Under the pieces are notes generated by a model, which saw nothing but the letters and a program-made list of their open reading frames with translations, did not search any database and had not been told where the DNA came from. Shown in pieces: positions 26,277 to 35,523 of a stretch of DNA of 64,000 bases. Source of the DNA: Psychrilyobacter piezotolerans (GTDB taxonomy: Bacteria; Fusobacteriota; Fusobacteriia; Fusobacteriales; Fusobacteriaceae); assembly GCF_003391055.1 (NCBI RefSeq), contig NZ_QUAJ01000001.1, positions 124,001 through 188,000 of the forward strand, written 5' to 3'. The position numbers and the translations under genes were made by a program. Position 1 is the first letter of the stretch, and every line of letters starts with the position of its first letter.

Positions 26277-27327
26277 TATATCCCACCTCATTAAATACTT
26301 TTCTCATATTTTTCACATAGCTTTTAAAAGAGTACTTCTCTAGATAGATTTTTCTTGATTCATTTTTAGATTTTTTGAAATCACTCATTAATTTTTCTAT
26401 AAATTCATCTTTAGAGTTACAATTTCCACCAACCAATGAACAATCAATATCAAACCCTTCAAAAGCTTCTGTTGTTCCATAAATAAGTTTTCCAAACATC
26501 ATTGCCTCTGTTGTTTTTGTTTTCATTCCAGATCCAGAAAAAATTGGACAAACAACAACTTTAGTTTTATAATAAAACTCATCCACATTTTCTACTGTCC
26601 CGATAATTTCAACGTTATTTCTTGTATATTGATCTTTTAAACACTCCATTCCTTTTCCTATTATTTTTAATTTCCCCTGTACATGTGGCATAACATTCTC
26701 AATAAACCAGGTTATCCCTTCGACATTTGCAAAAAAATTAGATCCAACAAACAAGTAATCAATTTCATAATTTTCTATTTTATTTTTGTTAAACCTATCT
26801 TTTAATGATAATGGAATTATTTTGTAATTATCTCTTTTATAAATTTTGTTTAGCTCTTTTCCATCACGCTTATTTAATAAAATTATTTTGTCCGAATATT
26901 TCGCTGATAGTTTTTCATTATAATATACTGAAGGAAGTAAAATAATATTTTTCTTACCCTCGATCTTTATCTTTTCTTTTATATATTTATAATCAATATT
27001 ATGAAAAAAAGTTATTATTTTTATAGTTTTATAATATCTTTTTATCTTCAAAATCATTCCACCATTTAAAGAACCATCAAAAAAAATATAATTATACTTG
27101 TTTTGTTCTATTTTTTCCATTAGTAGATTTTCATCTTTTCTAGTTAAACCTACACCACGAAGTATTAAAAGTTGAAATATTTTTTTTATTTTATTAGGGT
27201 TCTTTTTTATTATAAATTGATCCAATTTTCTTTCACCAAAAACCTCAATTAGCGACTTAAAATTTGTATCACTTACAATACCTCCTCCAGTTTTATCACT
27301 TTCATAACCAACATATAAACACTTCAT
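26269..27327 (-). CDS. glycosyltransferase, GT-B fold (GT1/GT4-like)
   Basis: 352 residues. The C-terminal half has a GT-B nucleotide-sugar site: LFVGSNFFANVEGI, then VCPIFSGSGMKTKTTEAMMFGK with the conserved Gly-rich turn and Glu of the Glycos_transf_1 domain. The N-terminal domain starts LYVGYESDKTGGGIVSD. No signal peptide or membrane helix. Neighbours on both sides are GT2 genes. Confidence 0.85.
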   Translation of the reverse strand: MKCLYVGYESDKTGGGIVSDTNFKSLIEVFGERKLDQFIIKKNPNKIKKIFQLLILRGVGLTRKDENLLMEKIEQNKYNYIFFDGSLNGGMILKIKRYYKTIKIITFFHNIDYKYIKEKIKIEGKKNIILLPSVYYNEKLSAKYSDKIILLNKRDGKELNKIYKRDNYKIIPLSLKDRFNKNKIENYEIDYLFVGSNFFANVEGITWFIENVMPHVQGKLKIIGKGMECLKDQYTRNNVEIIGTVENVDEFYYKTKVVVCPIFSGSGMKTKTTEAMMFGKLIYGTTEAFEGFDIDCSLVGGNCNSKDEFIEKLMSDFKKSKNESRKIYLEKYSFKSYVKNMRKVFNEVGYNG

Positions 27328-27338
27328 CTAATTCTCCC

Positions 27339-28085
27339 CTAAACTTTATATCTCCTATATCCATACCATAAATAATTTATAAAGTAATAAACACTTTCAA
27401 TTCGAGTTAATTTTTCTATTTTTCTATTTATTTCCCATTGAAATTTAATAGCATCTATTTTACTACTAGATCTAGAGTTTCCCAATACCCTATATTGAGC
27501 TAATGATTCTTCCACTCCATAACTATCTGTATCTTTTAAAATTTCTAACCATAATACATGATCTTCGCTCATTTTCAATTCTTTAAAATATTTTTTCCCT
27601 AATTTTTCGCAATTATAAATAACAGTTAAACACCCCATTATATTTCCCTTTAAAGATTCGTGATAAGTAACATTTTTAGGAACTTTTATTTCTCCCCTTA
27701 TAGTCCCATTTTCATTTATCTTTTCATATCCCGTATAGGAAATTAAAACTTTATTTTTTTTCATAAAAGATATCTGTTTTTCTAATTTTTCTTTTTTCCA
27801 AAGATCATCCGCATCTAAAAAAGCTATATATTTTCCTTTAGCTAATTCTATTCCCTTATTTCTAGTCTTAGTTACACCACTATTTGCTTTATTTTCAATA
27901 AGCTTTATTCTCTTTTCTTGCTCTGCTAATTTAACAACCAAATTATAGCTATTATCTTTTGAACAATCATCTACTATAATCATTTCCCAATTTTTATAAG
28001 TTTGACCTTGTACAGAATTTATTGTTGCTTCAATATATTTTTCTGCATTATACAACGGAGTTATTATTGATACTAATTCTTCCAT
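27339..28085 (-). CDS. glycosyltransferase family 2
   Basis: 248 residues, compact GT2. SIITPLYNAEKYI, EMIIVDDCSKDNS, GVTKTRNKGIELAKGKYIAFLDADDLW (DXD at the end) and SEDHVLWLEI are in the standard order, resembling teichuronic-acid/LPS GT2 enzymes such as TuaG. Cytosolic with no membrane segment. Twelve bases precede the next gene in the operon. The 124 bases between it and manC hold no gene. Confidence 0.9.
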   Translation of the reverse strand: MEELVSIITPLYNAEKYIEATINSVQGQTYKNWEMIIVDDCSKDNSYNLVVKLAEQEKRIKLIENKANSGVTKTRNKGIELAKGKYIAFLDADDLWKKEKLEKQISFMKKNKVLISYTGYEKINENGTIRGEIKVPKNVTYHESLKGNIMGCLTVIYNCEKLGKKYFKELKMSEDHVLWLEILKDTDSYGVEESLAQYRVLGNSRSSSKIDAIKFQWEINRKIEKLTRIESVYYFINYLWYGYRRYKV

Positions 28086-28209
28086 TTTGCCTCCATTTTT
28101 CTATGATTTCACATTTTAATAAAACCTTTTTTGACACAAATTTCACCGCGATAAAAAAAGGAAACGTATTAAAACAAAACTTCTTTTTTATAATTTATTT
28201 TAAATAAAT

Positions 28210-29595
28210 TCAATTTCTAGCAAAATCATCTTCTAATCTCACTATATCATCTTCCCCGGTATATTCTCCTACCTGTGCTTCGATCATAACCACCGGTATC
28301 TTTCCTTCATTGGATAATCTGTGTACTTGACCCATCTTGATATAGGTACTTTCATTAGGTCTTACTAATTTCACTTCATCTCCTACAGTTACAGTAGCCG
28401 TTCCTGATACAACTATCCAGTGTTCATTTCTGTGAAAATGTTTTTGTAAACTTAATCTTTTTCCCGGCTTTACCTCTATCCTCTTTACTTTATATCCTGG
28501 AGTGTCTACCAATACCTCATATGTTCCCCATGGTCTGTGGGCTTTCAAATGAATATCGGGCAAAGCTGACCCTTCTTTTTTTAACCTTACTACCCTTTCC
28601 TTTATCTTCTGGCTGGACCCTTTCTTACTGATCAATAATGCATCCTCTGTATCTACTACAATCAGGTCCTCCACATCTATTAATTCAGTCTGCTTCTTGG
28701 TCAGTACAAAATTGTTATTTTCATCGTTAGGTAACTCTTCAGCCAGTGCATCAAAACTTCCAACATCCGACCACTTTATATCAGATGGTATTACCTTCAC
28801 TATTTTTGATTTTTCCATGACAGCGTAGTCTATGCTGTCATGTGGAATATTTAACATATCATCCATTTTTATTCTCATCTGCTTCTCTTCTAAACTAACT
28901 CTTCCTTCATAGGCTGTCTTACTTGCTTCATATATTTCAGGTGAATACTTTTTTAGTTCCTCCAAAAATACCCCTGCCTTGAAACAAAACATCCCGCTGT
29001 TCCAATAATAATTTCCGGCTTCTAAGTACTTTGTAGCTGTCTCAAAATTAGGCTTCTCATGGAACGCCTTTACTGCAAAACCTCTAACTTGTTCCCCGTC
29101 TTTGTCTAAAGAAGGGGCTAGGGGAAGTTCGCTTTCTATATATCCAAACCCAGTTTCAGCAAATCCTGGAGTTATCCCGAAGGTAACCAAATTATCTTCT
29201 TCAGCCAGCCTTTTTGCTTCACTTAATCCTTTTTCATATTCATATTCATCCTTTATCAGATGATCCGATGGTGTCACCAATACTATCTCATTGGGATCCA
29301 GATCAAAGCATGCTAAAGCTATTGCAGGAGCAGTATTTCTTCCAACCGGCTCTAGTAAAAATTTAGCATTTTGAAAGTTATACTTTTTATCCTCTTCCAA
29401 CTGATCGATTGCTAGAAAATACTGCTCCGTATTTGATATAATAAAATTACTGTCACATACCTTATTATTTCTCTCAACCGTCAGTTGAAATAATGACTGA
29501 TCATTAAATAATTTAACAAACTGTTTCGGCATAAGGGTCCGGCTCACAGGCCATAACCTAGTCCCATTCCCGCCGCATAATATAATATTTTTCAT
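28210..29595 (-). CDS. manC: mannose-1-phosphate guanylyltransferase/mannose-6-phosphate isomerase
   Basis: 461 residues, bifunctional type II enzyme. N-terminal pyrophosphorylase domain: CGGNGTRLWPVSR (7-19) and MPKQF; FHEKPNFETA is the second conserved block. The C-terminal cupin (about 345-455) holds the isomerase signature QKHFHRNEHW with metal-binding His residues. It supplies GDP-mannose, so mannose or a GDP-mannose-derived sugar should be in the polymer. No phosphomannomutase gene lies here. Confidence 0.94.
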   Translation of the reverse strand: MKNIILCGGNGTRLWPVSRTLMPKQFVKLFNDQSLFQLTVERNNKVCDSNFIISNTEQYFLAIDQLEEDKKYNFQNAKFLLEPVGRNTAPAIALACFDLDPNEIVLVTPSDHLIKDEYEYEKGLSEAKRLAEEDNLVTFGITPGFAETGFGYIESELPLAPSLDKDGEQVRGFAVKAFHEKPNFETATKYLEAGNYYWNSGMFCFKAGVFLEELKKYSPEIYEASKTAYEGRVSLEEKQMRIKMDDMLNIPHDSIDYAVMEKSKIVKVIPSDIKWSDVGSFDALAEELPNDENNNFVLTKKQTELIDVEDLIVVDTEDALLISKKGSSQKIKERVVRLKKEGSALPDIHLKAHRPWGTYEVLVDTPGYKVKRIEVKPGKRLSLQKHFHRNEHWIVVSGTATVTVGDEVKLVRPNESTYIKMGQVHRLSNEGKIPVVMIEAQVGEYTGEDDIVRLEDDFARN

Positions 29596-29711
29596 AAACT
29601 TTTTTCTCCCTATCTTTCTTTTTTTTAAAGTAACCTAAACTATCTTTTTATCACAGGTTTTCTCAAATTATCCAACACTAATAAATTCTTTTTTTATTGG
29701 TTTTAAAATCC
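29596..29711. other. short repeat-word region upstream of manC
   Basis: Start of a 501-base gap. Holds ATCACAGGTTTTCTCA-type words also at 29875-29920. No gene. Confidence 0.4.
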
Positions 29712-29863
29712 GAAGTTTATAGTCGTTAAGCTTCAGCTGTAATGTTCCTACAATGACGATCGTGTTTTACTCACTAAGACAATTATAAACCTTCTTGACC
29801 TTTTCGATTACATTTTCTGTCAAGAGAAAAGGTAATCCGTATCAAAGGCGGAATCTTTGGAAC
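29712..29863 (+). repeat. structured repeat R1, copy c
   Basis: Full copy. Stem II is GATTAC/GTAATC, against GTCTC/GAGAC in copy a and GTTA/TAAC in copies e and g. Stem III is CAAAG/CTTTG. These compensating changes are the best evidence for a conserved fold. Confidence 0.8.
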
Positions 29864-29980
29864 TTCCTTTTTGTCACAGATTATACAGATTTTCTTGGAT
29901 TACCCAACCCTAAGAAATTTAATTCCCTTACACTAAGAGTAGCTAAAAAAATTCTAATCCTTTATTTTTGACTTTCAATC

Positions 29981-30056
29981 GAAGTTTATAGTCGTTACTC
30001 TCCAGCTGTAAAGCACCTACAATGACAATCGTGACTTACTTTTTAAAACAACATAT
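29981..30056 (+). repeat. structured repeat R1, partial copy d
   Basis: First half only: GAAGTTTATAGTCGTTACTC through CTACAATGACAATCGTGACTTACT, after which similarity is lost. It lies about 120 bases after copy c. Confidence 0.65.
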
Positions 30057-30096
30057 CGCAAATAGTCTTAATTTATAAATCAATTTTATTGATTTA

Positions 30097-31392
30097 CTAT
30101 CTCCCTTTTACGGACAACACCGTCTTAACTGTTTTAAAAAATATCCCTACATCCATCACAAAATTTTGATGTTTTATATAATACAGATCAAATTCCAGCT
30201 TTCTCAATGAATCCTCTGTTGTGGCTCCATAGGGATACATTACCTGTGCCCATCCTGTAACCCCTGGCTGCACCGCATGCCTTAGATTATAAAAGGGCAG
30301 TTCCCTTTCTAATTCCTCCACATAGGGTACACTTTCCGGCCTGGGTCCCACAAAGGACATCTCCCCTCTGATTACATTTAATAACTGCGGCAGTTCGTCC
30401 AGTCTTGTTTTTCTCATGAAATGCCCTATTTTTGTAACTCTGGGATCCCCTTCAGTAGTCCATGATTCTTTATGGGGGTCAAACCCCACCTCTGCCCAAT
30501 TCTCCTTGGTTATCATACTTCTAAATTTGAACATCTTAAAAGGTTCATTTCCAAGCCCTACCCTTATTTGAGTAAATAACAGCGGTCCGGCTTCCTTCTT
30601 ATCCAAAAGTCCTGCTATCTTTAGTAAGACTGCGGTTAGCAGCATTATAGGCAGAGCCGGAATAGATATTATTATAGCCATCACTATATCAAACAGCCGC
30701 TTTACCCTTCTCTGAAGGGTATTATGCAGGATGTTAAATCCCAGGCTGTAGAGCAGCCATCTTTCGTCTATCTTAGTCACATCTATCTTTCCTTCTACTT
30801 CTTCATTAAACTGCCAATATGTCTGTATTTTTTTTCCCTTTAACTTAAGGTCCAATAATAAGTTTTGGTGATTTTTCAGGATAGCTTTTTCAGTAATTAT
30901 TATCATGTCTATTTTCTTTTCAGAGACAATTTCTTTCAATCTGTCCACACCTTCGCAGCAGCATTGACCTGTGTATACATGTCTATCTGAGTTAATTATA
31001 CTTTGTTTTATCTTATCAATCAGATCGTTTTCTCCCGCTAAGAGCACATTCATCTTGCTATTATTTAAAGCTGCCAATATGTATTTAATCAGATTTGCAA
31101 TTATAATCAAAATAAGGAACACAGTAAATTCTTTTTTACTCTTTGTAAAGAAATAATTTATACTTCCTAAGACTGTATTAATCAAAACGGAATATACTAT
31201 ATCATTTTTTTCCAATTTCCCATTGCTGAAATCCAAATACCCAACAAGGTAATACGCCAATCCCATAATTAAAAACATAAGATAAAAAGCAGCATTATCT
31301 GTCCTATTAAATATATGAAATAATTTGTAATATGCCGTATACATTATTATAAAAAATATTATTCTTGACAGTATATTTTTGCTGTGTCGCAT
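30097..31392 (-). CDS. polyprenyl-phosphate sugar-1-phosphate transferase
   Basis: 431 residues. Four or so N-terminal helices (about 10-110), a Rossmann-like middle (VLLAGENDLIDKI), then the bacterial sugar transferase domain: RVKRLFDIVMA, GPLLFTQIRVG, FKMFKFRSM, TRLDELPQLLNV and MSFVGPRPE. It loads the first sugar of the repeat unit onto undecaprenyl phosphate, like WbaP/WcaJ. It starts 67 bases after wzz in the same operon. First sugar not predictable. Confidence 0.92.
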   Translation of the reverse strand: MRHSKNILSRIIFFIIMYTAYYKLFHIFNRTDNAAFYLMFLIMGLAYYLVGYLDFSNGKLEKNDIVYSVLINTVLGSINYFFTKSKKEFTVFLILIIIANLIKYILAALNNSKMNVLLAGENDLIDKIKQSIINSDRHVYTGQCCCEGVDRLKEIVSEKKIDMIIITEKAILKNHQNLLLDLKLKGKKIQTYWQFNEEVEGKIDVTKIDERWLLYSLGFNILHNTLQRRVKRLFDIVMAIIISIPALPIMLLTAVLLKIAGLLDKKEAGPLLFTQIRVGLGNEPFKMFKFRSMITKENWAEVGFDPHKESWTTEGDPRVTKIGHFMRKTRLDELPQLLNVIRGEMSFVGPRPESVPYVEELERELPFYNLRHAVQPGVTGWAQVMYPYGATTEDSLRKLEFDLYYIKHQNFVMDVGIFFKTVKTVLSVKGR

Positions 31393-31459
31393 CTGCTCCT
31401 CTCCCCTTTTTTTACTCTTATTATTTTACAAAGTTTCTGTGCTGAAGTTTACTGGTTTT

Positions 31460-32413
31460 TTAATTCTTAAAATCAACATTTTCAAAAAATTCCTTCATGA
31501 AGGCTGCAAAGATCCCCAGGAATAACCCCAGTATCAGCCCCATAGCTACTATCATCATAGATTTACTCTTTTCCTCCACCTTATAAATAGATGATAATTT
31601 TTCAATCTGCTGGTTTAAATTTTTATCCTCTTTGAGCCCCTCTATTCCTACAGCTTGATCATAATATTTCTCATACAGAGCTTTATCACTATCCATCTCT
31701 TGCAATAAACTTGGATTAGTTATAGATAACATTGATATTATCTCTTGATTTTCCAATATTGAAACTGGCTGTTGTTTTATTATCTCCGCTATATTCTTTT
31801 CGCCCTCTTTAACTTTTTTTTCATATAAATTTCTTTTCTGAATAATAAAATCATCTTCGGTATCAATAGCATTTATTATTATAGCTGCTTTTTCTTTATT
31901 TATGATATCTATATATAAAGCTATTAACTTTTCACTCAATCCTTTATTAGCTTTGATATTGGAAATTAAGGAATAGTATTTTATTTCTTTTTTACCCTCA
32001 TCCATAACTTTATTTATTTTAATGCTGTTATTTATAAATTCCCTTTTTTCATCTTCATTAAGAATCTTATCTTTGTTTTTAGTTTGAGAATATTTGTTGA
32101 ATTCTTCATTTTTATAAAATTCATCTACTACTTCATTTTTTAATAAAATATCTTCGATAATAAATTTTTTTATTGTAAGATCAGCTTTTTTATTATAGTA
32201 TGAATCGTTAAAATCTATAAGTTTAAAATTCTGCCCAAATTTCTCTATTTTATTAGCCTTAATATAAAAAGCTCCTCCTACACTCATAAGGGTGATTATT
32301 GCAGCGGTTAACAATATTAAACCTTTGTTTTTAAGTAATATTTTAATTAAGTCCACTAAATCTATCTGATTTTCATATTTCCTTACTTCATTTTTTAAAA
32401 TTTCTGTACTCAT
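31460..32413 (-). CDS. Wzz-type chain-length regulator
   Basis: 317 residues: N-terminal helix (about 33-52, GLILLTAAIITLMSVGGAFYI), a long periplasmic helical region, and a C-terminal helix (about 288-306, MMIVAMGLILGLFLGIFAAF) with the small-residue pattern of Wzz proteins. No tyrosine-kinase domain, so it is more like an O-antigen Wzz or YveK-type partner than Wzc. First gene of the operon. GGAGGAGAG precedes the ATG. Confidence 0.88.
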   Translation of the reverse strand: MSTEILKNEVRKYENQIDLVDLIKILLKNKGLILLTAAIITLMSVGGAFYIKANKIEKFGQNFKLIDFNDSYYNKKADLTIKKFIIEDILLKNEVVDEFYKNEEFNKYSQTKNKDKILNEDEKREFINNSIKINKVMDEGKKEIKYYSLISNIKANKGLSEKLIALYIDIINKEKAAIIINAIDTEDDFIIQKRNLYEKKVKEGEKNIAEIIKQQPVSILENQEIISMLSITNPSLLQEMDSDKALYEKYYDQAVGIEGLKEDKNLNQQIEKLSSIYKVEEKSKSMMIVAMGLILGLFLGIFAAFMKEFFENVDFKN

Positions 32414-32504
32414 CTCTCTCCTCCATTTTTTCTTTTTCCTTTCACCATATCATAATTAATTAGATTAATTAAATTTTTACATAATCTTTTCCACAATATT
32501 TTTA

Positions 32505-32527
32505 GACCCTTCTTAACAGCCCCTGCA
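32505..32527 (-). promoter_or_regulatory. JUMPstart-like element (tentative)
   Basis: Minus strand TGCAGGGGCTGTTAAGAAGG resembles the enterobacterial JUMPstart core GGTAGCTGTTAAG. Further upstream in the same leader is CTCGGCGGTTTG, partly like the ops core GGCGGTAG. Such sites recruit NusG paralogs (RfaH) in long polysaccharide operons. Similarity may be chance. Confidence 0.2.
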
Positions 32528-32624
32528 GTCACACATCACCTTGTGAATAATTTTGTTTAAAATTCAATTCACAATTTACAGGGTTTTGTTATTTAATTAC
32601 AAACCGCCGAGTTAATCCAGTATT

Positions 32625-32653
32625 ATTATATCATTAAATTCCATGGTTTTTAA
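32625..32653 (-). promoter_or_regulatory. probable promoter of the polysaccharide operon
   Basis: Minus strand perfect -10 TATAAT with weak -35 TTAAAA at spacing 17. The RNA start would be about 205 bases before the wzz ATG. Confidence 0.4.
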
Positions 32654-32993
32654 GTTTTTTTTAATGATTGATTTGATTTGACATTTCTACTTATTAAAAT
32701 ATATAACATACAAAATTCATGATCTTGATATTTTTTTCACTGATTTGTTGTTTTATTCATATTTCTTATATAAAAACAAATTGTTTATCTCAGCCCCAAC
32801 AGAATAATGAAATATCTCAATTCGAAGTTTACAAAAACACAATACTCAAGTTTATTACATTTTTTAAAGTTATGCAAATATTTCAATAAAGATGGTACAT
32901 CTCATTTTGTAAAATAAGCTCTATCTCAAAATCCTATGTTTACGCAGTAAACTAATATCTCAAGATTCTTAGATTATGTAATAACCTCTAGAA

Positions 32994-33073
32994 ATCTTGG
33001 TGATGCCCCTTGCGGGTAGCATTTTGGTGATACCACTCGCTGGTAGATATTTGGGGATATCTCTTCCAGTTAG
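32994..33073. repeat. three imperfect tandem repeats of about 27 bp
   Basis: Units end at 33019, 33046 and 33073, each built as TTGG(T/G)GAT...(G/C)(G/C)(G/A)G(T)TAG. A single related unit lies at about 11550-11580. No ribosome binding site or codon signal, so not taken as coding. Confidence 0.5.
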
Positions 33074-33200
33074 AATTTTTTTAACGCTGACTAAATTCTG
33101 ACTTTTCGGATTTAAACCCATAAATATCAAGGTATCTCTAATTATAACTTTTAAAACCTGAGTCATCTCTGCCTAACGTTTTTTGTGACTATTTTTGTAT

Positions 33201-33226
33201 AAAAAAGAACCCTCTCGGGTTCTTTT
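33201..33226 (-). terminator. terminator after rpsP
   Basis: Stem AAGAACCC-TCTC-GGGTTCTT; on the minus strand it ends in six T, 20 bases after the rpsP stop. Confidence 0.9.
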
Positions 33227-33246
33227 AAAATTTTATTTTAATAAAA

Positions 33247-33510
33247 TTAGTTTTTCTTTGACTCTTCAAACTTAGCCCAAATTCCAGCTTTAGTTAATAA
33301 AGATTTAACAGTTCTTGTAGGTTGAGCTCCGTTTCCTAATAATCTTAAGATTTCTTCCTCTTTTAACACTACTTTAGAATCTTCTAAAGGATAGTAGTTT
33401 CCTAAGAAAGCTATTGCCTTTCCATCTCTTTTTTGTAATGCTTCCATTGCTACTACTCTGTAAACAGGTCTTTTCTTGCTTCCTAATCTAGTTAATCTGA
33501 TTTTTAACAT
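33247..33510 (-). CDS. rpsP: 30S ribosomal protein S16
   Basis: 87 residues from MLKIRLTRLGSKKRP, the universal S16 start, with AAAGGAG eight bases before; a seven-codon longer frame has no site. NYYPLE, VVLKEEEI and GAQPTRTVK are the expected S16 blocks. It folds into the 5' domain of the small subunit. It follows ffh by about 160 bases, a common neighbour in bacteria. The gap before it holds an R2 hairpin. Confidence 0.97.
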   Translation of the reverse strand: MLKIRLTRLGSKKRPVYRVVAMEALQKRDGKAIAFLGNYYPLEDSKVVLKEEEILRLLGNGAQPTRTVKSLLTKAGIWAKFEESKKN

Positions 33511-33631
33511 AATTAATTCTCCTTTTCTCATTTTAATTTATTTAATAATTTATTATAATTTGCGACTCTTTTCGTCCTAACGGACACCTTTCTTTTAAGA
33601 AGAGAAAGGAATACTTATTCATTCCAACCTC

Positions 33632-33657
33632 GGTTTCTTTGTACTTAAGAGAAACCA
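33632..33657 (-). repeat. 3'-end hairpin repeat R2 after ffh
   Basis: Stem GGTTTCT/AGAAACC, 14 bases after the ffh stop, in the shared flank CTCTTCCTTCTTATGG on the minus strand. Confidence 0.7.
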
Positions 33658-33670
33658 TAAGAAGGAAGAG

Positions 33671-34999
33671 TTAAAACGGTAATTTAAACCCTTTGCCCAT
33701 CTTAGGCATTCCCTTACCGCCGCCGAACATCTTCATCATACTCTTCATCTGTTCAAACTGTTTCAGCATCTTATTGATATCATGAACCTGGGTAGCAGAT
33801 CCCCTGGCTATCCTTTTTTTTCTGCTGGAATTTATAATCTTTGGTTTTCTTCTTTCTTCTACAGTCATAGACTGTATAATCGCTTCGGTCTTTTTCATCT
33901 CTTTTTCTGCCGGTGCTAGATCCCCTAGATCCCCTACTCCCGGTAACATCTTCAGGATATTTCCGATAGGTCCCAGTTTCTTTATATTTTGCAATTGTTT
34001 TAGAAAATCTTCTAAGTCAAATTCTTGCTTTCTTAATTTTTCTTCCAGCAACCTGGCTTCATCTTCATCTATGGCACCTTGAGCTTTTTCAACCAGGGAA
34101 ACTACATCTCCCATCCCCAAAATCCTGGATACCAGTCTTTCAGGATGAAATAATTCGATATCCTCCAGTTTTTCTCCTACACCGATAAACTTGATCGGCT
34201 TTCCTACCACTGCTTTGATCGATAGTGCGGATCCACCTCTGGTATCTCCATCTAACTTCGTCAGTACTACACCATCTATATTTAAAGTTTCATTGAAACT
34301 GCTTGCTAGATTAACTGCGTCTTGACCAATCATTGCATCTACTACTAATAGTATCTCTTGAGGTCTGACTTTTTTTCTTATCTGATTTAACTCCTCCATC
34401 AGATTTTCATCTATATGAAGTCTTCCTGCTGTATCCAGGATTATGTAAGTTGCTTCCTCTGCTCTGGCTTTTTTTACACCGGTTTCACAAATATTTACAG
34501 CATCCTTACTTCCCTCTTCATAGTATACCGGTACACCGATCTGATCTCCTAACACTTGAAGTTGCTTCATAGCTGCCGGTCTGTATATGTCCGCTCCTAC
34601 TAAAAATGGTTTCTCTCCATTTTTTTTCAAATATTTAGCTAACTTAGCTGCAAAGGTAGTTTTACCTGCCCCTTGTAACCCGGCTAACATAATTATCGTG
34701 GGACCCCTGTGAGCTTTAGTTAATCTTGCATTTGTTCCGCCTAATAGTTCTGTCAATTCATCATTTACTATCTTTATGAATTGCTGTCCTGGATTGATTC
34801 CGCTGAGGGTGTTTTCTCCTACAGCTTTTTCCTTTATTTTATTTACAAAGTCCTTTACCACACGGTAGTTAACATCAGCTTCCAACAATGACAGCCTTAC
34901 TTCCTTCAGGGCAGCCTTTATATTATCCTCTGTTAATTTTCCATGTCCCCTTACCTTTTTAAATATTCCTTGGAATTTACTTCCTAAATTATCTAACAT
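33671..34999 (-). CDS. ffh: signal recognition particle protein Ffh
   Basis: 442 residues with the start at MLDNLGSKF (AGAGGTG five bases upstream); a longer frame would overlap ylxM. N-domain about 1-90; G-domain with GLQGAGKTT (P-loop), DTAGRLHID, TKLDGDTRGG; Met-rich M domain at the end (MKSMMKMFGGGKGMPKMG) that binds 4.5S RNA and signal sequences. It targets nascent membrane proteins. Follows ylxM by 10 bases. Confidence 0.97.
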   Translation of the reverse strand: MLDNLGSKFQGIFKKVRGHGKLTEDNIKAALKEVRLSLLEADVNYRVVKDFVNKIKEKAVGENTLSGINPGQQFIKIVNDELTELLGGTNARLTKAHRGPTIIMLAGLQGAGKTTFAAKLAKYLKKNGEKPFLVGADIYRPAAMKQLQVLGDQIGVPVYYEEGSKDAVNICETGVKKARAEEATYIILDTAGRLHIDENLMEELNQIRKKVRPQEILLVVDAMIGQDAVNLASSFNETLNIDGVVLTKLDGDTRGGSALSIKAVVGKPIKFIGVGEKLEDIELFHPERLVSRILGMGDVVSLVEKAQGAIDEDEARLLEEKLRKQEFDLEDFLKQLQNIKKLGPIGNILKMLPGVGDLGDLAPAEKEMKKTEAIIQSMTVEERRKPKIINSSRKKRIARGSATQVHDINKMLKQFEQMKSMMKMFGGGKGMPKMGKGFKLPF

Positions 35000-35009
35000 A
35001 GAACACCTC

Positions 35010-35324
35010 TTATATATCAAAACTTGCTATTAAGCTGTCTAACTTTGCTTCACTATAATCTGCCTTCAGTTCTTTCAAACTGTCCCTTATCTCTTTCTCT
35101 CTCTTTAAGAATCCTATCTTTTCCTCATACCCCTTTAAAATCTTGATTCCCCTCTTGATATTATCATAGACTGCCTGTCTGCTGATACCGTGAGATTTTG
35201 CAATCTCCGAAAGGGAAAAATCATCTTCAAAGTGTTCTTCCATATAGGTTCTTTGTTTGTCACTTAAAAGGTTGCCGTAGTAACCTAATAAAATTGAAAT
35301 CTCTAAAAATTCTTTTAATTCCAT
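35010..35324 (-). CDS. ylxM: YlxM-type helix-turn-helix protein (UPF0122)
   Basis: 104 residues. The N-terminal half is a sigma-70 region 4-like helix-turn-helix: LLSDKQRTYMEEHFEDDFSLSEIAKSHGISRQAVYDNIKRG, with the recognition helix SRQAVYDNI. The YlxM/p13 family is nearly always encoded just before ffh and may modulate SRP. C-terminal third is charged helix. Confidence 0.95.
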   Translation of the reverse strand: MELKEFLEISILLGYYGNLLSDKQRTYMEEHFEDDFSLSEIAKSHGISRQAVYDNIKRGIKILKGYEEKIGFLKREKEIRDSLKELKADYSEAKLDSLIASFDI

Positions 35325-35523
35325 AATTTACCCCTGTATTATAATATATCTCCACCATTATGTCAAGTGTTTTTTCTTTACATTAAAACTATTATATCAA
35401 ACTTCTTCCACTATCTCAACTTTTAATTATTTTTTTGACTTCTAACCCATAGAACGCGGATTATATCTGATAATAGCTATGATGTTCACAGATTAAATTC
35501 TTTTTTTCTTGGTTTTTAAAATC
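35325..35523. other. upstream region of ylxM with repeat words
   Basis: First part of a 1064-base gap. The ylxM promoter should be in the first 80 bases. Contains AGAACGCGGATTA words and CACAGATTAAAT. No coding signal. Confidence 0.4.

Larger units (their letters stand above)
32414..32993. other. long leader and promoter region of the polysaccharide operon
   Basis: No gene. Holds the promoter at 32625-32653, a JUMPstart-like string at 32505-32527, and upstream of those only AT-rich sequence. A leader of about 200 bases is implied. Confidence 0.5.

Noticed and set aside
32969-33166. 65-codon minus-strand ORF with repeated GITK phrases
   Set aside because: Derived from the 27-bp tandem units; no ribosome site.
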